Assembly: GCA_963742715.1 (NCBI GenBank)
Contig: CAVUMR010000002.1
Location: forward strand, 186,001 to 250,000
Reading direction: 5' to 3'
Origin: CAVUMR01 sp963742715
GTDB taxonomy: Bacteria > Actinomycetota > Actinomycetes > Mycobacteriales > Micromonosporaceae
DNA: 64,000 nucleotides
The notes beneath the pieces were generated by a model. The model was not told the origin of the DNA. It saw only the letters and a program-made list of their open reading frames with translations, and made no database searches. This document shows, piece after piece, positions 26,354 through 35,738 of this stretch (its first letter is position 1; the number at the start of each line of letters is the position of its first letter). Made by a program: the position numbers and the translations under genes.

Positions 26354-27205
26354 TCAGCTGATGTCGCGCCGTACGGTGATCAATGAACCCAGTCCGGCCG
26401 CGACCGCGCCGTAGCCGAACAGGGTCAGGGCACCGGCCCACCACGGCGGTACCCCGGTGAGATCCACCGCAGAGATCATCACGCCGGACGCACCGGACGG
26501 AAGCCAGTACTGGATGTCGCTGATCCACTGCGCCTCGTAGTACGTGGCGAGCGCGATCAGGATTCCGGTGAGTACGAGCTGGCCGAGGTAGGTCACCAGC
26601 GCGATCACGATCGCCCAGATCTGGTTCTTCAGCAGCGTGCCCAGGCCGAGCCCGAAGATCGCCCAGATCGCGAAGCCCAGCAGGTTCAGGGCGATGGATT
26701 TGAGCACGGTCGAGTCGCCCAGATGGCTGGGCTGCCCTTCCGAGGACAGGAACGCGAGCCCGACCGGAATCGAGATGATCGCGGTGACCAGACCGAAGAT
26801 CACGCCCCAGAGGATCGCCGCGGCCAGCTTCGCGCTGACCACCTTGGACCGGACCGGCGTGGTGAGGAACGTCGCCGTGGCGGTCTGGTGGAAGAACTCG
26901 TTGGTGATGATCAGTACCCCGAAGATCATCGCGAGCAGCAGCCCGAAGAACTGGCCGGACGTGAAGATGTTGGCCGCCTGGGCGGCGACGCTCGACGCCA
27001 TCTGCTCGGCCTGCTGGGCGCCCTGCTGCTGTACCGAGTTGCCGGAGTCCACCGAGGGCGCGGTCGGGTTGTCGAACGCGAAGTGCGCCTGGATGCAGTT
27101 GATCAGCAGGGCCAGGCCGGTGAACGCGACGACACCGAGCAGCATGCCCCACCAGACGTGGGTGGTACGCAGCTTGATGACCTCGCTCTTGATCAGCCCG
27201 ATCAC
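26354..27205 (-). CDS. ABC-2 type exporter permease
   Basis: A 283-residue membrane protein starting MIGLIKSEVIKLRTTHVWW, the usual opening of ABC-2 permeases. Six hydrophobic segments follow, with ITNEFFHQTATATFL between the second and third. Its ATG overlaps the stop of the ATPase gene upstream (ATGA). With that ATPase it forms a two-gene exporter. The substrate is unknown; similar pairs often give antibiotic or peptide resistance. Confidence 0.9.
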   Translation of the reverse strand: MIGLIKSEVIKLRTTHVWWGMLLGVVAFTGLALLINCIQAHFAFDNPTAPSVDSGNSVQQQGAQQAEQMASSVAAQAANIFTSGQFFGLLLAMIFGVLIITNEFFHQTATATFLTTPVRSKVVSAKLAAAILWGVIFGLVTAIISIPVGLAFLSSEGQPSHLGDSTVLKSIALNLLGFAIWAIFGLGLGTLLKNQIWAIVIALVTYLGQLVLTGILIALATYYEAQWISDIQYWLPSGASGVMISAVDLTGVPPWWAGALTLFGYGAVAAGLGSLITVRRDIS

Positions 27206-28188
27206 CGCTGACCCGCCTTTCCCGCGTTACCCGCTGGTGGTTGTGCTGCCGGTCCTCCGTACCCGCCCGGGATCAGCGCGGCCTGCACCGGAGAGTTCGC
27301 CGCGCCCGTGGTCAGGGCCAGGAACAGGTCTTCCAGGTCGGACTGCTCGGTAGTCAGCTCGTGCAGCTCGACCTGGGCCGCCAGCGCGGCCTTGCCGACC
27401 TCGGCCGCCGGCCGGTCGTCGATGTACAGCAGATCAGGTTGCGCGGTCGTACGGATCGTCGCGCCGGGCAGCGCGGCCACGAGCTTGTCGGCGTGCGGCG
27501 TACGGACCCGCACGCTGGCGCTGGCGTCGGCCTGCAGATCGGTGATCTTGCCCTGCCGCACACTGCGGCCGGCCGCGATGATCACGACCTCGTCGACCGT
27601 CTGCTCGACCTCGGACAGCAGGTGGCTGGAGACCAGCACGGTGCGGCCCTCATTGGCGAGCGAGCGCAGGAACGACCGGAGCCAGTTGATGCCGGCCGGG
27701 TCCAGCCCGTTCGCCGGCTCGTCGAGGATCAGGACCTTCGGGTCGCCGAGCAGCGTCTGGGCCAGGCCGAGACGCTGCCGCATGCCCATCGAGTACCCGC
27801 GGACCTTCCGGTTGGCGGCGTCGCTCATGCCGACCATCTCCAGCGCCTCGTCGGCCCGGCGGTACGGCAGTCCGGCCGCGGCGCACATCACCCGGAGGTG
27901 GTTGCGGCCGGTGCGGCCCTTGTGGAAGCTTGACGCCTCCAGCGCCGCGCCGACCGTGCTCAACGGGTGCGCCAGTTCGGCGTACCGCTGGCCACCGATC
28001 GTCGCGCTGCCCGCCGTCGGCGTCACCAGCCCGAGCAGGCATCGCAGCGTGGTGGTCTTACCGGCTCCGTTCGGCCCCAGGAACCCGGTGATCGTGCCCG
28101 GCTCCACCGTGAACGACAGATCGTCCACGGCCCTGACTTTCCGAAACTGTTTCGTCAGTCCAGACACCACGATCTGGCCATCGGACAT
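27202..28188 (-). CDS. ABC exporter ATP-binding protein
   Basis: A 328-residue ATPase: Walker A GPNGAGKTT, signature YSMGMRQRLG, Walker B VLILDEPANGLD and switch VSSH. The C-terminal 100 residues are the extension seen in CcmA/DrrA-type exporters, ending in a glycine- and proline-rich tail. It powers the overlapping permease. The paralogous ATPase at 57787 shares the GLDP(A/E)GI(N/R)WLR block. Confidence 0.93.
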   Translation of the reverse strand: MSDGQIVVSGLTKQFRKVRAVDDLSFTVEPGTITGFLGPNGAGKTTTLRCLLGLVTPTAGSATIGGQRYAELAHPLSTVGAALEASSFHKGRTGRNHLRVMCAAAGLPYRRADEALEMVGMSDAANRKVRGYSMGMRQRLGLAQTLLGDPKVLILDEPANGLDPAGINWLRSFLRSLANEGRTVLVSSHLLSEVEQTVDEVVIIAAGRSVRQGKITDLQADASASVRVRTPHADKLVAALPGATIRTTAQPDLLYIDDRPAAEVGKAALAAQVELHELTTEQSDLEDLFLALTTGAANSPVQAALIPGGYGGPAAQPPAGNAGKAGQR

Positions 28189-28375
28189 TCCGCATGCCTC
28201 CCCGTCGGCGGTCTCGCCCTTGCTGTGCCCCCGTTTGGCGTCGCCGCAGGGTAATAGCCCCGACCGGCGATCCGACCTACTATGCCTGATCTGCTCAACG
28301 GGACATCGGTCGCCCCGACGGCCGACCGGCTGCCGATGTGCTGGTCACGGACAGTGCACGGACGGGCTCTTACCG

Positions 28376-28458
28376 GCGGGTCTGACCGGGTGCCGGGTCT
28401 GAATCGGGCGGCGGGTCTGATCGGGTGCCGGGTCTGAATCGGGCGGCGGGTCTCACCG
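28376..28458. repeat. 33-35-bp tandem repeat after the FAD oxidoreductase gene
   Basis: Units of the form gcgggtctga(t/c)cgggtgccgggtctgaatcgg occur two and a half times, ending about 10 bases before the stop codon of the minus-strand gene. Confidence 0.75.
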
Positions 28459-28468
28459 CCGCCGGTGG

Positions 28469-30043
28469 CTAGGCGGGCAGGTCGAGGTCGGCCAGGATCA
28501 CCTGCGCCGCGTTGTGGCCGGCGCACCCGATCACGCTGCCGGCCGGGTGGCAGCCGGCGGCACCTGCGTACACGCCGGGCACTCCGGCGCGGTACGGCAT
28601 CCGGTCGGCGAACGCGATCGCGTTGTCGATGTGGTCGATGTTGCCGCCGGTGATGCCGAAGTGGCTCTCGATGTCCGGCGGCGCCAGCGCGTACACGTCC
28701 ACGACCTGCGCGGACAGGCCCGGCACGTACCGCTCGGCGAAGGCCAGGACCCGCTCGACGTACCGGTCCTTCTCGGCCGCCCAGTCCGAACCGGCCGGCT
28801 GGTGCGGTACGCCCTGGACGAAGAACGCGGAGGAGTGGTGCCCGTCCGGGTCCTGCAGGGAGGTGTCGAGGGTGGAGTGCAGGTACCACTCCACCGGTGG
28901 CAGCGGGTCCAGCCGTCCCTCGTTCGCGGCGTCGAACGCGGCCCGTACCGCCGTGAGCACGCTGCCGTCGGATGCCGGCTCCGGGAGCAGGTGCACGGTG
29001 GTCGAGTGTTGGCCGACCGGCTCGGGTAGGGCGGAGAACCGCGGTACCCCGTCCAGTGCCAGGTTGATCTTCATGGTCTGGCCGGGGGAGCGCTCGGCGT
29101 ACCCCTCGATCAGGGTTGTCAGGTCTTCCGGGCAGGCGTCACCGAGCAGTCCGGGCAGCCGGAACGCGTCGGTGGCGACGAGCACCACCCGGGCGGAGAT
29201 CTCCTCGCCGCCGGCGGTGACGACCCCGCTCGCCGCGCCGCCGCTGGTCAGGATCCGGTCCACGGCCACGCCGGTCCGCACGGTGGCGCCGTTCTTGACC
29301 GCCCGCTCGGCGATCACCTGGGTCACCGTGCCCATGCCGCCGCGTACGACCATCCAGGTGCCGCCGGCGCCGGGCAGCCGGCACATGTTGTGTACGAGCA
29401 GGTTGTGGCCGCTGCCGGGATGCCACGGGGAGCCGGTCAGCCCGGGCATGCCGTCGGTGATCGCGTACATGGCGACCAGCAGCTCGCTGGCGAAGCCGAA
29501 CCGGGACAGGTACTCGATCGCGGACCCGCGCACCATGGTCGTGAACGTCTCGCGCAGCTCGGGTCGGATGTACCGCTCGGCGGTGTCCTCGAGGCTCAGC
29601 GGCTCCGCCATCCACGCCGGGGCGAGGTCCTCGCGCAGCGCGGCCAGCTCGGCGCCCATCGCCTCGTTGGCCCGCCAGTCCTGATCGGTGAAGAACTCGG
29701 TGAAGTGGCTGTGGGCGGCTTCCTCGTCGGCGCCGAGCAGCAGATACCGCCCGTCGATGGTCGGCAGGAAGTAGTGCGGGTCGCGGCGTACCAGCGGAAG
29801 ATCGGTACCGATCCGCAGGTCGAGCGCCTCGATGACCTCGGGCTGCATCAGGCCGAGCAGGTACGCCCCGGTGGAAGCGCGCAGCTGCGGCGCGGCCGCG
29901 AACGGTGTCTCGGTCCGGCAGGCGCCACCGACCATGCTGTCCCGCTCGAGCACCTCGACGTCGAGGCCGGCCCGGGCCAGCAGGGCAGCCGCCGTGAGGC
30001 CGTTGTGCCCGGCGCCGATCACCACCACGTCACGCATGCCCAC
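28469..30043 (-). CDS. FAD-dependent oxidoreductase (PYROXD2/phytoene desaturase-like)
   Basis: A 524-residue flavoprotein. The dinucleotide-binding motif is VVVIGAGHNGLTAAALLARAG, followed by LERDSMVGGACRTE. The C-terminal FAD motif is PGVYAGAAGCHPAGSVIGCAGHNAA. The middle (GGMGTVTQVIAERAVKNGA) matches the carotenoid-desaturase-like NAD(P)/FAD family, especially PYROXD2-type proteins of unknown substrate. No carotenoid genes are near, so a pigment role is unlikely. The frame can start at 30043 or at the ATG six bases later. Confidence 0.9.
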   Translation of the reverse strand: MGMRDVVVIGAGHNGLTAAALLARAGLDVEVLERDSMVGGACRTETPFAAAPQLRASTGAYLLGLMQPEVIEALDLRIGTDLPLVRRDPHYFLPTIDGRYLLLGADEEAAHSHFTEFFTDQDWRANEAMGAELAALREDLAPAWMAEPLSLEDTAERYIRPELRETFTTMVRGSAIEYLSRFGFASELLVAMYAITDGMPGLTGSPWHPGSGHNLLVHNMCRLPGAGGTWMVVRGGMGTVTQVIAERAVKNGATVRTGVAVDRILTSGGAASGVVTAGGEEISARVVLVATDAFRLPGLLGDACPEDLTTLIEGYAERSPGQTMKINLALDGVPRFSALPEPVGQHSTTVHLLPEPASDGSVLTAVRAAFDAANEGRLDPLPPVEWYLHSTLDTSLQDPDGHHSSAFFVQGVPHQPAGSDWAAEKDRYVERVLAFAERYVPGLSAQVVDVYALAPPDIESHFGITGGNIDHIDNAIAFADRMPYRAGVPGVYAGAAGCHPAGSVIGCAGHNAAQVILADLDLPA

Positions 30044-30199
30044 TGCCTACCACAGGGCGGCGCCGACCGCCGCGACCGGAATCACCCGAATCAGGGGTGG
30101 TACCGGCACGGTGGGCGGGTTGCGCGGGACTGCCCGGCGCGGTGGTCTCTGGTCCGGCGGCTGCTGCGTGGTGGCTCGTGCGGTGGTTGGGTTGTGCGG

Positions 30200-32272
30200 C
30201 TACTGCCGGCGGAGCCGGAGCGTGGCGATCATGCAGCCGGTGGCGAGCACCGCGCTGACCGCCGCCGCGACCACGAGCATGCCTTCGGTCGCCGCGCCGT
30301 AGGCGATCAGCAGCGCCCCGCCGAAGCCGGCGCCGGACACCATGATCGTCGCCACCAGCCCAAAGATGGCTGCGTACGGCCACCAGTGGAACCGCCGGCG
30401 GTGCAGCCGGAGCCGGTGCAACAGCGCGGCGAGTTGCACCGCGTCGAGGAAGGTCACCGGCAGTACCACTGCGATCACGATCAGCAGGTACACCCGGTCG
30501 GGCATCAGGCCGGCGAGCACCGCGAGTACCGCGAGACCCAGACCGTGCAGCAGGTTCGACAGGCCGAGCCCGAGCCAGACCCCGGCCCTGATGCCCTGCC
30601 CGCTCTGCGCGTTCTCGTCCTCGGTACCGGCGGATCTGCCCCGCACCTCGGCGAACCGCGCGGCCAGGTGACCGGTGAGATGGGCGAGCAGCGCGGGTAC
30701 CAGCGCGAACCGCAGGTACTCCGAGCTGCCCGGGATGACCGCGCCGGCCAGACCGCCGATCGCCACCGAGCCCAGGCTCACCAGTAGCAGCCCGACCGAA
30801 CCGGCCAGCGGGGCGAGAGCGCTCAGTCGGGCCGGCAGGTACGCCAGTGAGCTGCGCATTCCGGCGACGGTGGCCGCGGCGAGCAGCCCGATTCCGCCGA
30901 GGGTCAGCAGCGACACTGTCGCGTGCCACCGGGCCGGTACGGCTGGTACGGCGAGCAGCAGCAGCCCGATCGCGGCTGCTTGTACCGCGGCCAGCACCGC
31001 CAACTGGTTGCCCATTGCGCGGGCCGCACCAGGACCGGCGAGTGATTGCGCCAGCTCCTGCTGGGAGTCTGCGCTGCGGAGGTCTGCGCTCCGCGGGACA
31101 GCACTGCGCGGACCCGCACTGCGGGGCCCTGCGTTGCGGGAGTCGGCGCCGAGCGGGTTCGCGCCGATGGGTCCGGCGCCGAGCCGATCTGCGGCAAGTG
31201 GATCCGCGCCGACTAGATCTGCGGCGAGTTGATCCGCGCCGAGCTGATCGGCAACGAGTGGATCGGCGCCGCGGGCGTCGGCGGACCATCCGTCCGGGCC
31301 GCCGACACCGGGTTGTCCAGCGTCTGGGTGCTGGTCCGGGGCCGCCCAGTTGGCCGCAGTCCAGTCGCCGCCGGTGCGGCTCGCCGCCGCGCCGCTCTCA
31401 GCCGGCCCGCTCCCCGGTGCCCAGTTCTCCGCCGCCCTGCTCTCCGGGTCGTATCTGTCCGCGGCCTGATCTTCAGCGGCCCGACTATCGGTGGCCCTGT
31501 TCTCGGCAGCCCAGTTCTCGGCAGCCCAGTTGTCGCTGGTCCGGTCGTCGGCCGTGCGGCCGGCCGCACGGCGGCCGCGCAGCCGCGGATAGGGGCGCGG
31601 GATCCGGGGGAGTTGAGTGGTCGGCGCGGCATCCGCTGTGTCGCCACCAGCAAGTCGCGCCCGCGCGTCGGCAAGACCGTGTCGGGCCCGTTCGTCATCC
31701 GGACTCGCCGCGATCGCGTCCTGGAACGCCGAGGCCGCGGTCGCCCAGTCGCCATCACGGGCGGCGAACTCCGCCAGTACCAGATGAGGCTCAGCTCGGC
31801 CGGGCGGCGCGAGGTCGGCCGCGCGGAGTGCGGCGCGGCGGGCCTCCCGATGATGCCGTGGATCACCACCGAGCGCCGCGGCAAGATCGAGGTGGGCTAC
31901 CCAGCTGCGCGGCTGCACCTGTACCGCGGCCCTGGTTGCCGCCAGCGCGGCGGTCGTCTCGCCCAGCCGTAGGGACGCCTCGCTCAGCAGGCGGAACCCG
32001 ACGGCGCTGTGCGTGTCCAGCGTGACCGCGCGTTCAGCGGCATCCCGGGCTCGGACGTCGGCGTCCGTGCCGCCCTCGACGGCGAGCAGCGCGGCTGCGA
32101 GGCGCAGCCAGAGACCGCTGTCCCGCGGCCGGATCGCCGTAGCCTGATCCAGCAGCGGCACAGCATCGGCTGCTCGTCCGGCTGCGATGAGCTCGTCCGC
32201 CTGGGCGGACAAAGCGTGCGTACCCGTCGAGTCGGTACTCGCTGTTGACTGCACGACTCGTGTGAATACCAC
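30200..32272 (-). CDS. TPR-domain polytopic membrane protein with disordered middle
   Basis: A 690-residue protein in three parts. Residues 20-215 are TPR-like helices (LWLRLAAALLAVEG, AERAVTLDTHSAVGFRLL). Residues 215-425 are low complexity, made of AAENRA/TDSRAAED and then GADQLAADL and SAGPRSAVP-type repeats. Residues 430-690 hold about seven membrane segments. The N-terminal part would lie in the cytoplasm. I know no characterised protein with this layout; it may recruit partners to the membrane. It has 230 bases to its downstream neighbour and no operon partner. Confidence 0.8.
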   Translation of the reverse strand: MVFTRVVQSTASTDSTGTHALSAQADELIAAGRAADAVPLLDQATAIRPRDSGLWLRLAAALLAVEGGTDADVRARDAAERAVTLDTHSAVGFRLLSEASLRLGETTAALAATRAAVQVQPRSWVAHLDLAAALGGDPRHHREARRAALRAADLAPPGRAEPHLVLAEFAARDGDWATAASAFQDAIAASPDDERARHGLADARARLAGGDTADAAPTTQLPRIPRPYPRLRGRRAAGRTADDRTSDNWAAENWAAENRATDSRAAEDQAADRYDPESRAAENWAPGSGPAESGAAASRTGGDWTAANWAAPDQHPDAGQPGVGGPDGWSADARGADPLVADQLGADQLAADLVGADPLAADRLGAGPIGANPLGADSRNAGPRSAGPRSAVPRSADLRSADSQQELAQSLAGPGAARAMGNQLAVLAAVQAAAIGLLLLAVPAVPARWHATVSLLTLGGIGLLAAATVAGMRSSLAYLPARLSALAPLAGSVGLLLVSLGSVAIGGLAGAVIPGSSEYLRFALVPALLAHLTGHLAARFAEVRGRSAGTEDENAQSGQGIRAGVWLGLGLSNLLHGLGLAVLAVLAGLMPDRVYLLIVIAVVLPVTFLDAVQLAALLHRLRLHRRRFHWWPYAAIFGLVATIMVSGAGFGGALLIAYGAATEGMLVVAAAVSAVLATGCMIATLRLRRQ
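31045..31270 (-). repeat. 15-18-bp coding repeats (A-D-Q-L-G and S-A-D-L-R)
   Basis: Two families of in-frame repeats encode GADQLAADL-type and RSAGPRSA-type stretches in the disordered middle of the TPR membrane protein. Confidence 0.8.
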
Positions 32273-32605
32273 GAATGAGTGCCGCCTGCACAGTTCGGGT
32301 GAGCGGCGACGCGCGAATTGACCGTCTGTTTTCCCTGGATGATCTCCCCGTCACGTGAACTGGGGACGGCGGCGGGCGCTCTCCTCGGCGGTTCAGGTGG
32401 ACGCAGCCCGCCCGGCCAACCGACCGTCTCCGGATGCGTCACGCTGTCCTTGTCACCTTCCTCGCGCCAACATCGACCGCGTCGTCTACTTCCTCACGCC
32501 AACATCGACCGCGTCGTCACCTTCCTCGCGCCAACATCGACCGCGTCGTCTACCTCCTCGCCAACGTCCACCACCCACTGCAGTGGCTTGATCTAGGAGA
32601 GACAG
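32273..32605. other. Gap upstream of the LLM oxidoreductase
   Basis: A divergent promoter region. It holds three copies of a 32-bp repeat (cgccaacatcgaccgcgtcgtc plus a variable tail) beginning at 32465, 32497 and 32529, with a decayed fourth near 32559. The ribosome site AGGAGAGA lies just before 32606. Confidence 0.65.
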
Positions 32606-33457
32606 ATGGGCGTGCGCTATGCGGTCGGGCTGCCGAACGTCGGTGAGTTCGGTAACCCGACGCTTCTGGTGGACCTGGCCGTGGCAGCCGAGGATGCGGG
32701 CTGGGACGGCGTGTTCTGCTGGGACCACCTGCTGTACCACGAGCCGGGTTGGCCGGTCGCGAATCCCACTGTGGTCGCTGCCGCCATCGCCGCTCGTACC
32801 ACCCGGATCCGGCTCGGCGTGCTCATGACCGCGCTGCCGCGCCGACGGGCGCAGGTGGTGGCACGGGAGGCCGTATCGCTCGACCGGCTGTCCGGCGGCC
32901 GGTTGGTCTTCGGTGCGGGACTCGGCTCGATGGATCGCGAGTACCGGGCGTTCGGCGAGCCCGCGGACCGGCGAAGCCGGGCCGCGGCACTCGACTCGGC
33001 TCTCGCCGCGCTTGTCGCGCTGTGGTCCGGCGAGGAGGTGGAACTCGTACCTGGTGAACCGGTGCGCATGCTGCCCACCCCGGTGCAGCAGCCGCGCATC
33101 CCCATCTGGTGCGCAGGCGGGTGGCCAGCGCGGGCACCGTTCCGTCGGGCCGCCCGGTACGACGGAGTCATGCCGGTACACCCGGACTTTCGTGCCGGCA
33201 GGACGATGCCGCCGGAGGTACTCGCGGAGATCCTCGACGTCGTATATGCCGAGCGGGCCGGTCTCGCCGCGACGGGGGTACTGCCTGACGGTGTGTTCGA
33301 CGTGGCGATCGAGGGCGCCACTGAGCCGACCGGCGCGGCGGAGACTGTGGTCCCATATGCCGAGGTGGGCCTCACCTGGTGGGTGGAGGCGATGGGCTGG
33401 TGGCGGGGTGGTGTGGCTGCCGCCATGGAGCGCATCGCGGCCGGTCCGCCCCGCTGA
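32606..33457 (+). CDS. LLM-class flavin-dependent oxidoreductase
   Basis: A 283-residue luciferase-like TIM-barrel protein: YAVGLPNVGEFGNP, then AEDAGWDGVFCWDHLLY, RIRLGVLMTALPRRRAQVVAREAVSLD and GRLVFGAGLGS. Members use FMNH2 or F420; actinomycetes make F420, and the sequence fits the F420-type group, but the cofactor cannot be fixed by eye. It would oxidise or reduce a small molecule. AGGAGAGACAG upstream supports the ATG at 32606. It is divergent from the TPR membrane protein. Confidence 0.9.
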   Translation: MGVRYAVGLPNVGEFGNPTLLVDLAVAAEDAGWDGVFCWDHLLYHEPGWPVANPTVVAAAIAARTTRIRLGVLMTALPRRRAQVVAREAVSLDRLSGGRLVFGAGLGSMDREYRAFGEPADRRSRAAALDSALAALVALWSGEEVELVPGEPVRMLPTPVQQPRIPIWCAGGWPARAPFRRAARYDGVMPVHPDFRAGRTMPPEVLAEILDVVYAERAGLAATGVLPDGVFDVAIEGATEPTGAAETVVPYAEVGLTWWVEAMGWWRGGVAAAMERIAAGPPR

Positions 33458-33527
33458 GCGGCCACTGCACCGGCTCGACTGGCCGCGTGCGGCGGCGGTG
33501 CCCGCTGGATCGGGTCGAGTTGACCGG

Positions 33528-33929
33528 CTAGCGGTCGGCCACCCGGATGACGAGCTTCAGTCCGGACCAGGTGTCGTCGATGGCGCACACCTTCACGTCC
33601 ACCCGGCCGTGCTGAAGTGCGTGATCGCGTACGACGTTCTCGTTGAGATCGGTGCGGACTCCTGAGCTGCGCTTCGGCCAGCAGATCCATAGCGCGCCGG
33701 CCGGCGTGGTCTTCTCGTGCAGTACCCGGTAGCGCCGGCTGAGGCGATCGAAGTCCGGGCAGAAGCAGAGCACGACGTCGTACGGCCCGGTGCCGGGGCG
33801 ACGGTGGATGGCGACCTGCCCCGGCAGCGGCCCGAGGTCGAAATCATCGGGTGCGCCGTCAAGGAGCACCCTGCTGTCCGAGCCGATGCCCAACTTGCGC
33901 GGCAGCGGCGTGCCCGAATAACCCGCCAT
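33528..33929 (-). CDS. DUF3052 family protein
   Basis: A 133-residue protein starting MAGYSGTPLPRKLGIG, the signature of DUF3052, with FDLGPLP, a central YDVVLCF, a conserved LWICWPKRSSG block and a C-terminal WSGLKLVIR. The family is widespread in actinomycetes and has no proven function. It is soluble and has no operon partner; the LLM gene ends convergently 70 bases away. Confidence 0.9.
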   Translation of the reverse strand: MAGYSGTPLPRKLGIGSDSRVLLDGAPDDFDLGPLPGQVAIHRRPGTGPYDVVLCFCPDFDRLSRRYRVLHEKTTPAGALWICWPKRSSGVRTDLNENVVRDHALQHGRVDVKVCAIDDTWSGLKLVIRVADR

Positions 33930-34091
33930 CGCGACAGGTTTTCACGCCCCACCCCACGGTGCTGCCAGGGCACGCCGGCACCGCGCCACCGACCGCCTCG
34001 ACGGGGCGCGCCGGCACCGCGTGCTGGCCTGGTGAGCCGGCACGCCGGGCCGCTGGAGCATGCGCCGGTGGGGGTCGACGGGCGGCACGGG

Positions 34092-35501
34092 TCAGGCCGC
34101 GCCGGCGTCACCCACGTCCCGATCGGGCTGTGTCGGGACCTCGCGCTCGGGATGGCTCCAGGCGGCGACGAACGCTCGTGAGCGCTCGACCTCGTAGGCC
34201 CGTCCGTCCGGGCGGGTAGCTGAGACCTCGCCGGTGGCCGGATCGAACTGGACCGACCAGCCGCACTGGTGGATCAGTACGTGGTGGTAGCGGCACAACA
34301 GGATCAGGTTGCCGACTTCGGTGCCGCCACCGTCCAGCCAGGATTTCAGGTGGTGCCCGTCGCACCAGGCCGCCAGCGCGCGACAGCCGGGGAAGCGGCA
34401 CCCACGGTCGCGCGCCACCAACGCTCGGCGCAGCCAGCCCGGCACGGTGCGCACAGTCCTGCCCAGGTCGGTCGGCAGCCCGTTGGTCGGGTCCAGCACC
34501 ACTCGATAGACCACCGAGTCGCAGGCCAACCTGCGCACCGTGGATCCGTCGATCGGACCGGCCCAGGTCGTCCAGGCCGGTGCGGGGAGATCGGTGATCG
34601 AGGGCAGCGTCGGCGGCGTCGACGGCCCGAGTCGAGTCAGTGGAGCGGCACCCGATCGTGTCGTCGACGACACGTCCGTCGCGGACCGCAGGAGGTTCAG
34701 GTCGACGAGTACCCCCAGATGGGGTCGACCGCCGCCGACGGAGGGCAACTGGCCGGCGTGCAACGCGTTCCTGGCCAGGTCGACGAGGGCATCGGCCCGC
34801 CGCTGCCCGGACGTCCGGTCGTCGCCGCTCACGGGCGGCTTCATCAGCGCGTCGAGCGCGCTGAGCACGGTCGCGCCGCCCTCGGCGTCCAACTGGCCGC
34901 GAACGACGACCATCCCGTCGAGCTTCGCGAAGGTGACCTCGCGTCGCGCGAAGTCGCGCCGGGCATCCGGCGCCACACCATCCGGGTCGACATGCGCCCT
35001 GACCCGACCGCACACCACGCCGAGCTCCTGCGGATCGCACTCCCGGGCGGCCTCGACGAGGATCTGCTCCACCTCGGCGACCCGTTCGACGCCCACCCGC
35101 CGGGCCAGGTCAGCCACCCGGTCGACATGTGCGGCGCTCACCTCACCGCGGTCGAACGCGGCCGCGACAGCGGGCAGGGATCGAGTGGCTTCCGCGGCCC
35201 GGACCAGCGCGGCTGCCTGCGGCCCGCTCATGCGAGTGAACGCGCGCAGCCAGGCAGCGGTGCTGTGAGCGGCATCGTCGTTGCCAGCCTGTCTTGTGTC
35301 GAACTCCGCGACCAGCCGGGTCAGCCGTGCCTGTAGCCGACAAGTCTGGCGCCACGTCTCGAGCAGCGCTTCACGCAGCTCCGGGCCGGAGAGCGTGACC
35401 GGGTCGCGTGAGGCCAGCTTGCCCAGTGGGACCGGCGCATTGGCCAGCTCGTCCACCGGCACCGGTGGACCCGGCCGGTCAGGCATATCGTTCGAACACA
35501 T
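34092..35501 (-). CDS. DUF222 and HNH endonuclease domain protein (13E12 repeat family)
   Basis: A 469-residue protein with an N-terminal DUF222 domain (residues about 25-330: TAAWLRAFTRMSGPQAAALVRAAEA) and a C-terminal HNH nuclease domain (RDRGCRFPGC, then CDGHHLKSW, NLILLCRYHH). This is the 13E12 family that is multiplied in mycobacteria. It probably cuts DNA; its biological role is unsettled. The ATG at 35501 lies inside a perfect LexA box, so SOS control is likely; ATG 35486 is a second possible start. A 160-base gap with inverted GCCGGCACCGCG copies follows the gene. Confidence 0.92.
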   Translation of the reverse strand: MCSNDMPDRPGPPVPVDELANAPVPLGKLASRDPVTLSGPELREALLETWRQTCRLQARLTRLVAEFDTRQAGNDDAAHSTAAWLRAFTRMSGPQAAALVRAAEATRSLPAVAAAFDRGEVSAAHVDRVADLARRVGVERVAEVEQILVEAARECDPQELGVVCGRVRAHVDPDGVAPDARRDFARREVTFAKLDGMVVVRGQLDAEGGATVLSALDALMKPPVSGDDRTSGQRRADALVDLARNALHAGQLPSVGGGRPHLGVLVDLNLLRSATDVSSTTRSGAAPLTRLGPSTPPTLPSITDLPAPAWTTWAGPIDGSTVRRLACDSVVYRVVLDPTNGLPTDLGRTVRTVPGWLRRALVARDRGCRFPGCRALAAWCDGHHLKSWLDGGGTEVGNLILLCRYHHVLIHQCGWSVQFDPATGEVSATRPDGRAYEVERSRAFVAAWSHPEREVPTQPDRDVGDAGAA

Positions 35502-35508
35502 GTTCGAA
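35491..35508. promoter_or_regulatory. LexA/SOS box over the HNH gene start
   Basis: TTCGAACACATGTTCGAA contains TCGAAC-N4-GTTCGA, a perfect match to the actinobacterial and Bacillus SOS box consensus. The start codon of the HNH gene is inside the box. 13E12-family genes of M. tuberculosis are known LexA targets. Confidence 0.85.
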
Positions 35509-35738
35509 TCTTATCGGTGGTGGCCAGCTGGATCAAACCGTTGTCCACAGGCTGCGACCGGGTCAGAAGAAGTCCACCGGGACGCACTGGTGGGCCGTGG
35601 TGGCGCGGGAGCGCGGCGGTGGACGCGCGTCCACGTGGACGCGCGCCCACCCGGGGGCGCCGGGCGGCGCCGCGGCGCAGCGTCAGGCCTGGACGTCAGC
35701 GCTGACGATCAGCGCGGACGCCAAGCCGAGGATGGCGC

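Noticed and set aside
34092..35501. Insertion sequence or group II intron at the HNH gene
   Set aside because: No terminal inverted repeats, target duplication, transposase or reverse transcriptase domain was seen. It is a stand-alone DUF222-HNH gene.
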